DNA of 64,000 bases, from assembly GCF_006540305.1 (NCBI RefSeq), contig NZ_BJOR01000001.1, forward strand, positions 3,782,001-3,846,000. Reading direction: 5' to 3'. A program made the position numbers and the translations under genes. Source of the DNA: Streptomyces sp. 6-11-2. GTDB lineage: Bacteria; Actinomycetota; Actinomycetes; Streptomycetales; Streptomycetaceae. This document shows, piece after piece, positions 56,393 to 64,000 of this stretch (position 1 is the first letter of the stretch; the number at the start of each line of letters is the position of its first letter). The notes beneath the pieces are model-generated. The model ran no database searches. It saw only the letters and a program-made list of their open reading frames with translations, and was not told where the DNA came from.

Positions 56393-57808
56393 GTGTATCG
56401 ATCTGCCCTGCTTGTCCGGACCGCCGCGGCCGGCTGCGCCCTGCTCGCGCTGACACTGACCGGGTGCGGCGGTGGTGTCCGGGGCACCCCGGGCGGGGCC
56501 GGGCTGCACGATCCGTACTTCCCCAGGGCGGGCAACGGCGGGTACGACGTCAGCCACTACGGCCTGACCCTCGACTACGACCCGGGCCGACGTCACCTCA
56601 CGGGTACGGCGGTCATCACCGCCCGGGCCGCCAAGGACCTGTCCGCCTTCAACCTCGATCTCGTGGGGCTCGACGTCCGGAGCGTCACGGTGGAGGGGAG
56701 GGCCGCCTGGTTCAGCCGGGCGGGGCAGGAACTCACCGTGCGCCCGCACGGCGATCTGCAGAAGGGGAAGACGTTCACCGCGACGGTCCGCTACTCGGGG
56801 CGGCCGCAGGTCGTCGTCGACCCCGACGGGTCGCGGGAGGGGTGGCTGCCCACCGCCGACGGCGCGCTCGCCCTCGGTGAGCCGGTCGGCTCGATGGCGT
56901 GGTTCCCGGGGAACCACCACCCGTCCGACAAGGCCGCGTACGACATCTCGGTCACCGTGCCCGAGGGGCTGCGGGCCGTCTCCAACGGCGAGTTGAGGAG
57001 CGAGACGACCAGCGGGGGGCGTACGACGTTCCGGTGGCGCACCGCCGAGCCGATGGCGAGCTATCTGGCGACCGTCGCGATCGGCCGCTTCGAGATCACC
57101 CGCTCCACCACGAGGAGCGGTCTGCCGGTGTACGTCGCCGTGGAGCCCTCCCAGGTGCGGGAGAGCGGGGCCGTGCCGGCCAGGATCCCCGAGGTCGTCG
57201 AGTGGGCGGAGCGCCGCTTCGGCCCGTACCCCTTCTCGTCCACCGGCGCGATCGTCGGCCGCCGTGCGGACGCCGGTTACGCCCTGGAGACCCAGAACCG
57301 GCCCTTCTTCCCCGGCGCCCCCGACATCGGAACCCTCGTCCACGAACTCGCCCACCAGTGGTACGGGGACTCCGTCACCCCGAAGAGCTGGCGGGACATG
57401 TGGCTGAGCGAGGCCTTCGCGACGTACGCGCAGTGGCTGTGGGACGAGGACCACGGCGGCCGTACCGCGCAGCAGGCCTTCGACGCGCTCCAACGCGGCG
57501 GCTACTTCGCCGACGCCGCCGGGGACGGGGCCGTGTGGTCCTTCCCGCCCGCCGAGCCGGTCGATGCCGCGCACATCTCCGGACGGCCCGTCTACGAACG
57601 CGGCGCGATGGTTCTGCACAAGATCCGCCGGGCGGTCGGTGACCACGCCTTCGACGGCATCGTCCGGGGCTGGGCCGCCGCCCACCGCCACGGCAACGCG
57701 GACACCGCCGACTTCACCGCCTACGTGGAGAAGAAGGCCCCGGGCACGGATTTCGGCGCGATCTGGGCCGACTGGCTGTACGGGGACGGCAAGCCGACGG
57801 GGCCCTGA
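56393..57808 (+). CDS. M1-family (gluzincin) aminopeptidase lipoprotein
   Basis: A 471-aa zinc peptidase on the outside of the membrane. A signal peptide with lipobox LTLTGC is followed by the M1 N-terminal saddle domain (about 40-230) and the catalytic domain with HELAHQWYGD (HExxH) and the third zinc ligand Glu in SEAFATYAQWLWDE 18 residues on. The exopeptidase GxMEN loop appears as YALETQNRP. Shorter than PepN, lacking the C-terminal helical domain, as in other Streptomyces lipoprotein M1 enzymes. Confidence 0.92.
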   Translation: MYRSALLVRTAAAGCALLALTLTGCGGGVRGTPGGAGLHDPYFPRAGNGGYDVSHYGLTLDYDPGRRHLTGTAVITARAAKDLSAFNLDLVGLDVRSVTVEGRAAWFSRAGQELTVRPHGDLQKGKTFTATVRYSGRPQVVVDPDGSREGWLPTADGALALGEPVGSMAWFPGNHHPSDKAAYDISVTVPEGLRAVSNGELRSETTSGGRTTFRWRTAEPMASYLATVAIGRFEITRSTTRSGLPVYVAVEPSQVRESGAVPARIPEVVEWAERRFGPYPFSSTGAIVGRRADAGYALETQNRPFFPGAPDIGTLVHELAHQWYGDSVTPKSWRDMWLSEAFATYAQWLWDEDHGGRTAQQAFDALQRGGYFADAAGDGAVWSFPPAEPVDAAHISGRPVYERGAMVLHKIRRAVGDHAFDGIVRGWAAAHRHGNADTADFTAYVEKKAPGTDFGAIWADWLYGDGKPTGP

Positions 57809-57812
57809 CCGC

Positions 57813-57840
57813 GGCCGGCCGGTCCCTTCACCGGCCGGCC
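57813..57840. terminator. Terminator between M1 peptidase and GNAT genes
   Basis: A 10-bp perfect stem, GGCCGGCCGG and CCGGCCGGCC, around 8 bases, between convergent genes. Confidence 0.78.
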
Positions 57841-57847
57841 CGCTCCC

Positions 57848-58363
57848 TCAGTCCAGCCGCTTGCGCAGCACCACGCACGGGCGGCCCAGTCGCCGGTCCC
57901 GGCGGTGAGCGAGGTGCCGGTAGCCGAGGGCCGTCCAGAACGCCAGGCCCCCGGGGTTGTTCCCGAGAACGGCCAGGCGCACGGCGGTACGGCCCGCGGC
58001 ACGGAAGCGGTCCTCGACGAGGGACGCCAACCGGCGCCCGTAGCCGTGCCGTTGCGCGCCCGCGTCGATCATCAGCAGGCCGATCCACGGGTCCGGGTCG
58101 GCCGGGTCGGGATGGTGGGCGAGCGTGATCGCGATCCCGACGAGCCGTCCCTCGCTGCGGGCGAGCAGCACCTCCGCGTCCGGGGCGGCCAGTTCGTCCG
58201 CCAGCGCGGCCGCCACCTGTTCCGGGCGGATGTCGTCCGGGTCGGGGAAGTCGCCGCTGAGGGCGTGGAAGTCGCGGTGGGAGGCGTAGAGCGCGGTGAG
58301 CTCGGTCAGGAGCTCGCCCGGGAGGCCGCGGTCCGACGGGAGGGTCAGGGGCTCGAGGAACAC
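57848..58363 (-). CDS. GNAT-family N-acetyltransferase
   Basis: A 171-aa enzyme with the acetyl-CoA site in GLLMIDAGAQRHGYGRRLASLV (Q/RxxGxG/A) and the closing strand LAVLGNNPGGLAFWTALGYRHL. Substrate unknown. GTG at 58363 starts the normal N-terminus (FLEPLTLPSD); the longer open frame upstream is proline/arginine-rich and unlikely to be translated. Confidence 0.85.
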   Translation of the reverse strand: MFLEPLTLPSDRGLPGELLTELTALYASHRDFHALSGDFPDPDDIRPEQVAAALADELAAPDAEVLLARSEGRLVGIAITLAHHPDPADPDPWIGLLMIDAGAQRHGYGRRLASLVEDRFRAAGRTAVRLAVLGNNPGGLAFWTALGYRHLAHRRDRRLGRPCVVLRKRLD

Positions 58364-58650
58364 CCGGGCAACGTACCGCGCTCCACCCGCCCCGGGCGCC
58401 CCCTGGCGCGGAAGACGGCCGGCCGGAGCGACGGGCCCGGCCGCTCCTCCAGGCCCAGCCGGCGTGGTCGCTCGGTGCGGGCCGGGGCGTCGCGCAGAGG
58501 CGACGACGGGACGTCCCGTGGCGGGCACGGACGCCCTCGACGCGGGCCGCGTTTCCGGCGCACACGGAGGCGTCCTGCCGCCACCCGTCGGAGCAGCGCC
58601 CGCAGCCCCGGCCCTTCGCGGGCCGGGGCTCGGTCAGCGGGCCGGGTCCG

Positions 58651-59226
58651 TCAGACGTTGACGCCGAAGTCCTGGGCGATGCCGACCAGGCCCGAGGCGT
58701 AGCCCTGGCCGACGGCGCGGAACTTCCACTCCGCGCCGTTGCGGTACAGCTCGCCGAAGACCATGGCGGTCTCGGTGGCCGCGTCCTCCGACAGGTCGTA
58801 GCGGGCGATCTCGGTGCCGCCGGCCTGGTTGACGATGCGGATGTAGGCGTTGCGGACCTGGCCGAAGTTCTGGCCGCGGTTCTCGGCGTCGTAGATGGAG
58901 ACCGGGAAGACGACCTTGTCGACGTCGGCGGGGAGCCCGGCGAGGTTGACGTTGATCGACTCGTCGTCGCCCTCGCCCTCGCCGGTGAGGTTGTCGCCGG
59001 TGTGGACGATGGTGTTGTCCGGGGTCTGCTTGTTGTTGAAGAAGACGAAGTGCTGGTCCGAGTAGACCTTGCCCTGCGCGTTGACCGCGATCGCGGACGC
59101 GTCCAGGTCGAAGTCCGTGCCGGTGGTGGTGCGGACGTCCCAGCCGAGGCCCACGGTGACGGCGGTCAGGCCCGGAGCCTCCTTGGTGAGCGAGACGTTG
59201 CCACCCTTGGACAGGCTTACAGCCAT
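58651..59226 (-). CDS. terD: TerD-family calcium-binding stress protein
   Basis: A 191-aa TerD protein: [20 protein letters not shown] opening, then [19 protein letters not shown] with the calcium-binding acidic residues, [13 protein letters not shown], and AELYRNG-type end ([19 protein letters not shown]). Cytosolic or membrane-associated; TerD proteins affect differentiation and tellurite/oxidative stress in Streptomyces. TTGGGAG-like ribosome site precedes the ATG. Confidence 0.95.
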   Translation of the reverse strand: MAVSLSKGGNVSLTKEAPGLTAVTVGLGWDVRTTTGTDFDLDASAIAVNAQGKVYSDQHFVFFNNKQTPDNTIVHTGDNLTGEGEGDDESINVNLAGLPADVDKVVFPVSIYDAENRGQNFGQVRNAYIRIVNQAGGTEIARYDLSEDAATETAMVFGELYRNGAEWKFRAVGQGYASGLVGIAQDFGVNV

Positions 59227-59393
59227 TGTTGGGAGTCCCTTCCCTCGTTGCGTGTGCGGACGAAGCTATCGCCACCCATAGGAACGTCGAGGGGGGTCCT
59301 CCGGGTTCCGCGTCTCTTTACCTTTTTTACCCACCCCGATCGAACACGCCCGCGGCGAAAACATGATGACGTGAAGCGGGCGGGGAGGGGAAC

Positions 59394-59831
<438 letters not shown>

Positions 59832-59874
59832 CCCCGGGCCCGGGCCGGCGGGGACGCCGGACGCGGGCGGGGCG

Positions 59875-60393
59875 TCAGCCCAGCCGGCGGTAGCGGCCGC
59901 GGTAGTACAGCAGCGGTTCGCCGTCCGTGCCGGGCAGGCGGGCCGTCAGGACCCGGCCGATGACCAGGGTGTGGTCGCCCGCCGGCACGCGCTGTTCGGT
60001 GCGCAGCTCCAGGGTGGCCATGGCGTCGGTCAGCAGGGGGGCGCCGGAGACCTCGCCGCGGGTGTGGGGGAGGTCCCTGAACAGCAGGCGGTCGCTGACC
60101 CGGCCCTTCATGGCGAAGCGGCCGGCGATGGCGTGCTGGCTGTCGGCGAGGACCGAGACCGCCCACAGGGGCTGTTCGGCGAGCAGGTCGTCCATGCGGG
60201 AGCCCTCGCGCAGGCTGACCAGGGCCAGCGGCGGGTCCAGGGACACCGACATGAACGCCGTCGCCGTCATGCCCGCGTCCTCGCCGGCCGGCGCCCGCGG
60301 GTCGTCCGGGTCGAGCGGCGGCTCCTGCGCGGTCACCAGGACCACACCGGCGGCCAGCCTGGACATCGCGGCACGGAACTCCTCGTTGGTCAC
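59875..60393 (-). CDS. Flavin reductase-like FMN-binding protein
   Basis: A 172-aa split-barrel flavin reductase: NEEFRAAMSRLAAGVVLVTA opening, MTATAFMSVSLDPPLALVSL flavin loop, FAMKGRVSDRLLF and AGDHTLVIGRVL with the family His. It would supply reduced flavin to monooxygenases, or act alone. GTG at 60393 is the normal family start. Located between arfB and the cdgB-like gene. Confidence 0.85.
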   Translation of the reverse strand: MTNEEFRAAMSRLAAGVVLVTAQEPPLDPDDPRAPAGEDAGMTATAFMSVSLDPPLALVSLREGSRMDDLLAEQPLWAVSVLADSQHAIAGRFAMKGRVSDRLLFRDLPHTRGEVSGAPLLTDAMATLELRTEQRVPAGDHTLVIGRVLTARLPGTDGEPLLYYRGRYRRLG

Positions 60394-60667
60394 CCCCTCA
60401 GCATGCCCGGGTCGGGGTTCCCCCTGCCCGAGCGGAGCCCGGAGCTCGGCAGAGGCGGTGGGGGAGGAGGGCGGCACGGAGGAAGTCTTCAACACACACG
60501 GAACGCTAACCACCGGTCCGAGGCCGCCGCATCGGGCCTTCGCCCGAAGCCGGACCTAGGACCAGCGGACGAGCGTGTCGTGCATCATGTCCCCACAGCA
60601 GCGTGGCCCGTGTTCATCAAACGCACAGGGAAAAGACAGAAACCGTACTCAATTGTTCACGTTCATC

Positions 60668-60683
60668 TGTGACTTGAGTCACA
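60668..60683. promoter_or_regulatory. Palindromic operator upstream of the cdgB-like gene
   Basis: TGTGACTTGAGTCACA is a perfect 7-bp inverted repeat. It matches both the classical CRP form TGTGA-N6-TCACA and the Streptomyces Crp form GTG-N6-GNCAC, and half-matches the BldD box. It lies 128 bp before the ATG. Confidence 0.6.
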
Positions 60684-60810
60684 AGAGCAGTGAATTGTTG
60701 ACCCTGTGTACCGAGTGGGCTTCGCGCTGTGATTCAGTGGCGGAGAATGCGCAGACGAACGCCGAACAGCACCCTTGATTCGCTGGCGAGGTCTCGGGGG
60801 GAGGGCGAGC

Positions 60811-62469
60811 ATGGAGACCGACTCGGAGCCGTACGTCCGCCTGGCGTCCCTGCGGCAACTGCACCAGGTCATGGCGGACATGAACACCGCGAGGAGTCTG
60901 GCGGACACACTGCAGACCGTCGCCGACGGCGTCGTGAAGGGCCTCGGCTACGAGCTGGCCTGCGTCAACCTCGTGCGGGCCGACGGTGACCTCGTGGTCG
61001 CCGCCTTCGCCGGGAACTCCGCCGCCGAGGCACTGATCACCGGCCGTGTCGGCTCCCGGGATTCCTGGGACCGCCGGCTGGCCATGGGCGAGCAGTGGGA
61101 CGGCCTGGTCTTCATACCCCACACCGAGGGCTGGGTCCTCGACGACGACGACGTCCCGACCTGGTACACCGACGGGCCGGCGCCGCGCTTCGAGGACGAG
61201 TGGCACCCCGCCGACCGGCTCTTCGCGCCCATGGACGTCCCCGGCGGGTCCGGCGGCTCCTCCGGCGAGCTGCTCGGCGTGATCTCCGTGGACCGCCCGC
61301 GCAACGGCCGCCGGCCCGGCGCCTGGGGCCGTGAGGCCCTCCAGATGTACGCCTTTCAGGCGGCCATCGCGATCAGCAACGCCCGGCTGCGCTCCAACAT
61401 GCAGCGCGCCCTCATACGCCTGGAGCGCGAGCAGCAGGCCCTGCGGGCCAGCGAGGAGAGTTTCCGCCAGGCCTTCGAGTACGCGCCCTCCGGCATGGCC
61501 ATCGCCGAGATGGGCGGCGACCAGCACGGCCGGATCCTGCGCACCAACGACGCCCTGTGCCGTCTGCTGGGCCGCCCCGCCTCCGCCATGCGCCGCTACT
61601 CCTTCTCCGACCTCGTACACCCCGAGGACATAGGCACCCTGCTGCGGACCTCGGCCGAGGGCGGCCGGGCGGAGCTGCGCCTGGGCCGCCGCGACGGCTC
61701 GTACGTCTGGGTGTCCCTGCGCAACTCCGTCGTCGCGGACGCCGCCGACGGGCCCCGCTTCCTGCTCACCCACGTCGAGGACATAGAGGAGCGCAAGCGC
61801 CGCGAGCTCCAGCTCGCCCACCGCGCCTCCCACGACTCCCTCACCGGCCTGCCGAACTCCGCCGAGCTGCGCGCCCGCCTGTCCGCCCGGCTGTGCCGGC
61901 GGCCCCAGGCCGCGCAGGCGGGCGAATCCGAGTCGCAGGACACCGCCTACGGCCACCCCGGCTACGACGTCGGCGACCACGGCTTCGACTTCCGGCCGGG
62001 CACCCGGGCCTACGACGCCTACGACCACCACGTGCACACCGTCGCGCCCGAGGGCGACCACGACGACGGCACCAAGGGTCTCGCGGTCCTCTTCTGCGAC
62101 CTCGACGGCTTCAAGTCGATCAACGACCGGTTCGGGCACAACGCGGGCGACGCGGTGCTCATCGAGGTGGCCCGGCGGCTGAGCAACGGCGTGCGCGACG
62201 GCGACACCGTGGCCCGGCTCGGCGGCGACGAGTTCGTGATCCTCGCCGACGGCCTCGGCCGGGCCGACGCCCAGGACCTCGCCGTACGGCTGCGCAACGA
62301 GATCATCCAGCCGATCCGCGCCGAGGGCCGGGCCGTCCGGGTCGGGGCGAGTTTCGGCATCGGGTGGGCCCACTGCGGCATGACGGCGGACGAAGTGCTG
62401 AAATCAGCCGACGAACGGATGTACGTCGAGAAACGATCTCGTCCCAAACAACATCGCCGTGCCGGTTGA
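60811..62469 (+). CDS. cdgB: GAF-PAS-GGDEF diguanylate cyclase (CdgB-like)
   Basis: A 552-aa signalling protein: GAF domain (about 10-210), PAS plus PAC (about 220-345, FRQAFEYAPSGMAIAEMGG), and a GGDEF domain with SHDSLTGLPNSAELRARL, CDLDGFKSINDRFGH, RLGGDEFVIL. The RxxD inhibitory site (RDGD) is present before it. A 50-residue disordered insert sits in the GGDEF domain between these. It makes c-di-GMP; in S. coelicolor CdgB is a BldD target controlling development. ATG at 60811 with GGGAGGG upstream. Confidence 0.9.
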   Translation: METDSEPYVRLASLRQLHQVMADMNTARSLADTLQTVADGVVKGLGYELACVNLVRADGDLVVAAFAGNSAAEALITGRVGSRDSWDRRLAMGEQWDGLVFIPHTEGWVLDDDDVPTWYTDGPAPRFEDEWHPADRLFAPMDVPGGSGGSSGELLGVISVDRPRNGRRPGAWGREALQMYAFQAAIAISNARLRSNMQRALIRLEREQQALRASEESFRQAFEYAPSGMAIAEMGGDQHGRILRTNDALCRLLGRPASAMRRYSFSDLVHPEDIGTLLRTSAEGGRAELRLGRRDGSYVWVSLRNSVVADAADGPRFLLTHVEDIEERKRRELQLAHRASHDSLTGLPNSAELRARLSARLCRRPQAAQAGESESQDTAYGHPGYDVGDHGFDFRPGTRAYDAYDHHVHTVAPEGDHDDGTKGLAVLFCDLDGFKSINDRFGHNAGDAVLIEVARRLSNGVRDGDTVARLGGDEFVILADGLGRADAQDLAVRLRNEIIQPIRAEGRAVRVGASFGIGWAHCGMTADEVLKSADERMYVEKRSRPKQHRRAG

Positions 62470-62586
62470 TCCGCAGGTCAGCCACCCTATGCGGCATGAG
62501 TCACCCGCTTGGGCCCCGCGAAGCGGGTAGGCTCGCCTTTCCCACGACGTACCGCACCACCCGCACCTGTTGAGGAGTACCAAGGG

Positions 62587-63495
62587 ATGACGCCCGGCAA
62601 CAGCGGCGCGAGCACGCCCGAGGACGACGACCCGTTCGGCTACCTGTACGCCGACGGCCAGGCCAACGGAGCCCAGCCGCCCTCGAGCGGATACGGCTAC
62701 CCGAACTCGGTGAACCGGGTCCGCACGGTCGGTCAGCGGCAGTATGGCCAGGTCCCGCAGCAGCAGGGCGCGTACGGCCAGCCGAGCGCCCATTACGCCG
62801 CACCCGAGTCCCTCCCCGGCGGCGCCCCGACCCGGCAGCAGCCCCAGGGTGGTGGCGGCCGTGGCCGCGGCCCGAACACCAAGGGCCTGCTGATCGGCGC
62901 CGTCGCGGTGGTCGCCGCGGTCGTCATCGGCATCGGTGTGGCGATGATCGGCGACGACTCGGGCAAGAAGGACGACAACCAGGCCGGCGGTACGTCCCCG
63001 ACGGCCACGCAGAGCACCGAGCCGAGCCCGTCGGCGAGCAGCAGCGCGCCGAGCGACGGCGCGTTGCCGAAGACCGACGCCGAGGCGCTGCAGCTGGACG
63101 GCGGCGCCACCAAAGCCTCGGACATCAAGGGCGCCCAGGCGGCCGGCGGCGTCTATGTGACGAACTTCAACAACGTCGGCGCCTCGGTCACCTGGACCAT
63201 CGACGGCATCCCCGAGGACGGCAAGTACACCGTGTTCGTCGGTTACGGCGTCCCGGGCCGGGACGGCACCGCCACTCTGACGGTCAACGGCGCCGTGTCC
63301 AGCAGGCCGATCAACCTGAACAACTGGGCGCACGCAGCCGAGGGCGACTACGAGAAGGGCTGGACGAAGACCTACAACTGGATCCAGCTCAACAAGGGCG
63401 CGAACACCATCAAGATCTCGTGCGAGCAGGGCAACCAGTGTGATGCGAACCTTGACCAGCTGTGGCTGGCCAAGGGCTGGGTCAAGTCGGGCTGA
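62587..63495 (+). CDS. Membrane-anchored protein with carbohydrate-binding-type domain
   Basis: A 302-aa protein. A cytoplasmic Gly/Gln/Tyr-rich N-terminus (about 1-95), one membrane segment (LLIGAVAVVAAVVIGIGVAMI), a Ser/Pro linker, and an extracellular beta-sandwich (about 185-302) with YVTNFNNVGASVTWTIDG and LTVNGAVSS, similar to CBM35/CBM6-like carbohydrate-binding modules. A Cys pair (ISCEQGNQCD) lies near the end. Likely a cell-wall or glycan binder. AGGG precedes the ATG. Confidence 0.8.
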   Translation: MTPGNSGASTPEDDDPFGYLYADGQANGAQPPSSGYGYPNSVNRVRTVGQRQYGQVPQQQGAYGQPSAHYAAPESLPGGAPTRQQPQGGGGRGRGPNTKGLLIGAVAVVAAVVIGIGVAMIGDDSGKKDDNQAGGTSPTATQSTEPSPSASSSAPSDGALPKTDAEALQLDGGATKASDIKGAQAAGGVYVTNFNNVGASVTWTIDGIPEDGKYTVFVGYGVPGRDGTATLTVNGAVSSRPINLNNWAHAAEGDYEKGWTKTYNWIQLNKGANTIKISCEQGNQCDANLDQLWLAKGWVKSG

Positions 63496-63498
63496 CGC

Positions 63499-64000
63499 TC
63501 ACGCCGCGGTGGCCTCTCCGGTCACCGACACCCGCCCCAGCAGTTCCTCGTAGGCTCCGCGGTCGAACTCGCCGGCCACCGGGCACAGGACCGTCGCCGC
63601 CGACAGGGCGACCGCGCGACTCAGGCGGTCCGGCCAGGGGAGCTGCTCCACCAGACCCGCCAGCAGGCCCGCGACCGCGGAGTCGCCGGCGCCGGTCGGG
63701 TTGCCCCGGACGCGGGACGGCGGGGCGGCCCGCCACAGGCCGTCGGAGGTGTGCGCGAGCAGGCCCTCCGAGCCCAGGGAGGCGATCACCGCGCGGGCGC
63801 CGCGGCGGCGGGCGTCCTGGGTGGCGCGCAGCGGCTCGTGGGAGCCGGTGAGTTCGGCCAGTTCGTCGGCGTTCGGCTTGATGATGTCGGGGCGGGCGGC
63901 CACGGCCCGGCGCAGCGCCTCGCCACTGGTGTCCAGCAGCACCGGCACGTTCGCGGCGCGCGCGGTGCGCACCAGACCGGCGTACGCGCCCACCGGCAGC
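63499..64000 (-). CDS. PfkB-family sugar kinase (1-phosphofructokinase type), C-terminal part
   Basis: At least 167 residues to the window edge; the N-terminus is outside. Visible motifs: IIKPNADELAELTG, VIASLGSEGLLA, and the ribokinase-family anion-hole and catalytic Asp in VRGNPTGAGDSAVAGLLAG. The KPN/GAGD pattern is that of LacC/FruK/PfkB hexose-phosphate kinases. From remembered gene order, nagA may follow outside the window, which would suggest an amino-sugar link; this is not seen here. Confidence 0.85.
   Translation of the reverse strand, partial: LPVGAYAGLVRTARAANVPVLLDTSGEALRRAVAARPDIIKPNADELAELTGSHEPLRATQDARRRGARAVIASLGSEGLLAHTSDGLWRAAPPSRVRGNPTGAGDSAVAGLLAGLVEQLPWPDRLSRAVALSAATVLCPVAGEFDRGAYEELLGRVSVTGEATAA

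Noticed and set aside
60679..62373. 564-codon open frame opposite the cdgB-like gene
   Set aside because: Antisense to GAF-PAS-GGDEF; no independent evidence.

Overview
The window is chromosomal DNA from a Streptomyces. It has very high G+C, frequent GTG starts, GTGA/ATGA overlaps between genes, and a backbone gene order that, from memory, follows the S. coelicolor core: mshA end, YbjN-type gene, gpmA; then phoU / senX3-phoP / carD / ispD-ispF / cysS / rlmB / DoxX gene / msiK / tRNA-Thr; then terD / arfB / a cdgB-like diguanylate cyclase. Three accessory blocks interrupt this backbone. No database search was possible; names come from motifs and remembered families.

Region 1 (1-17.1 kb). After the mshA tail, a YbjN protein, an AraC regulator divergent from a DUF2000 protein, and an MFS exporter, gpmA carries an integrated actinomycete integrative-conjugative element (AICE) of about 12.8 kb (4217-17038). 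It is bounded by an 18-bp direct repeat that covers the last gpmA codons and the stop. From left to right it has integrase, Xis, a 200-bp array of TGCGTCA motifs (candidate origin), a helicase and a primase-polymerase (RepPP-type replication), a short C5 DNA methyltransferase, two small membrane proteins, a CTAG-rich repeat cluster beside traB (candidate clt), TraB, an RRQRL zinc protein, a GGDEF protein, a membrane Spd-like protein and a DUF6284 protein, all on the minus strand. A 440-bp control region follows, then a plus-strand 24-aa ORF, a GntR/UTRA repressor and a GNAT protein.

Region 2 (17.1-27 kb) is accessory chromosome: a secreted PD40 propeller protein, a tiny secreted peptide, two lipoproteins, a PAP2/AUR1-like membrane phosphatase, a berberine-bridge-type FAD oxidase with a tandem-ABM membrane protein, a nucleoside deaminase and a lamin-tail-domain secreted protein. 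A 51-aa cysteine-rich protein not normally found by ORF callers precedes phoU.

Region 3 (27-42.3 kb) is housekeeping: phosphate two-component system with a PHO-box array, CarD, the IspD/IspF pair of the MEP pathway, an F420/FMN-type oxidoreductase, CysRS, RlmB, DoxX, a sugar nucleotidyltransferase and the MsiK multi-sugar ABC ATPase, ending at tRNA-Thr(TGT).

Region 4 (42.3-57.8 kb). Directly after the tRNA lies a complete whiE-type spore-pigment type II PKS locus: divergent FAD hydroxylase, SchA/CurD protein, cupin, KS-alpha, KS-beta, ACP, two cyclases. It is followed by a convergent O-methyltransferase and a secreted beta-helix protein, a small-molecule phosphotransferase, a rhomboid-like protein, an MFS pump, a pentapeptide-repeat protein and an M1 metallopeptidase. 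From memory, S. coelicolor has its contractile injection system at this position, so this looks like a variable chromosomal slot.

Region 5 (57.8-64 kb) returns to core genes: GNAT, TerD, ArfB, flavin reductase, CdgB-like GAF-PAS-GGDEF protein with a Crp-like palindrome upstream, a carbohydrate-binding-type membrane protein and a truncated PfkB-family sugar kinase at the window edge.
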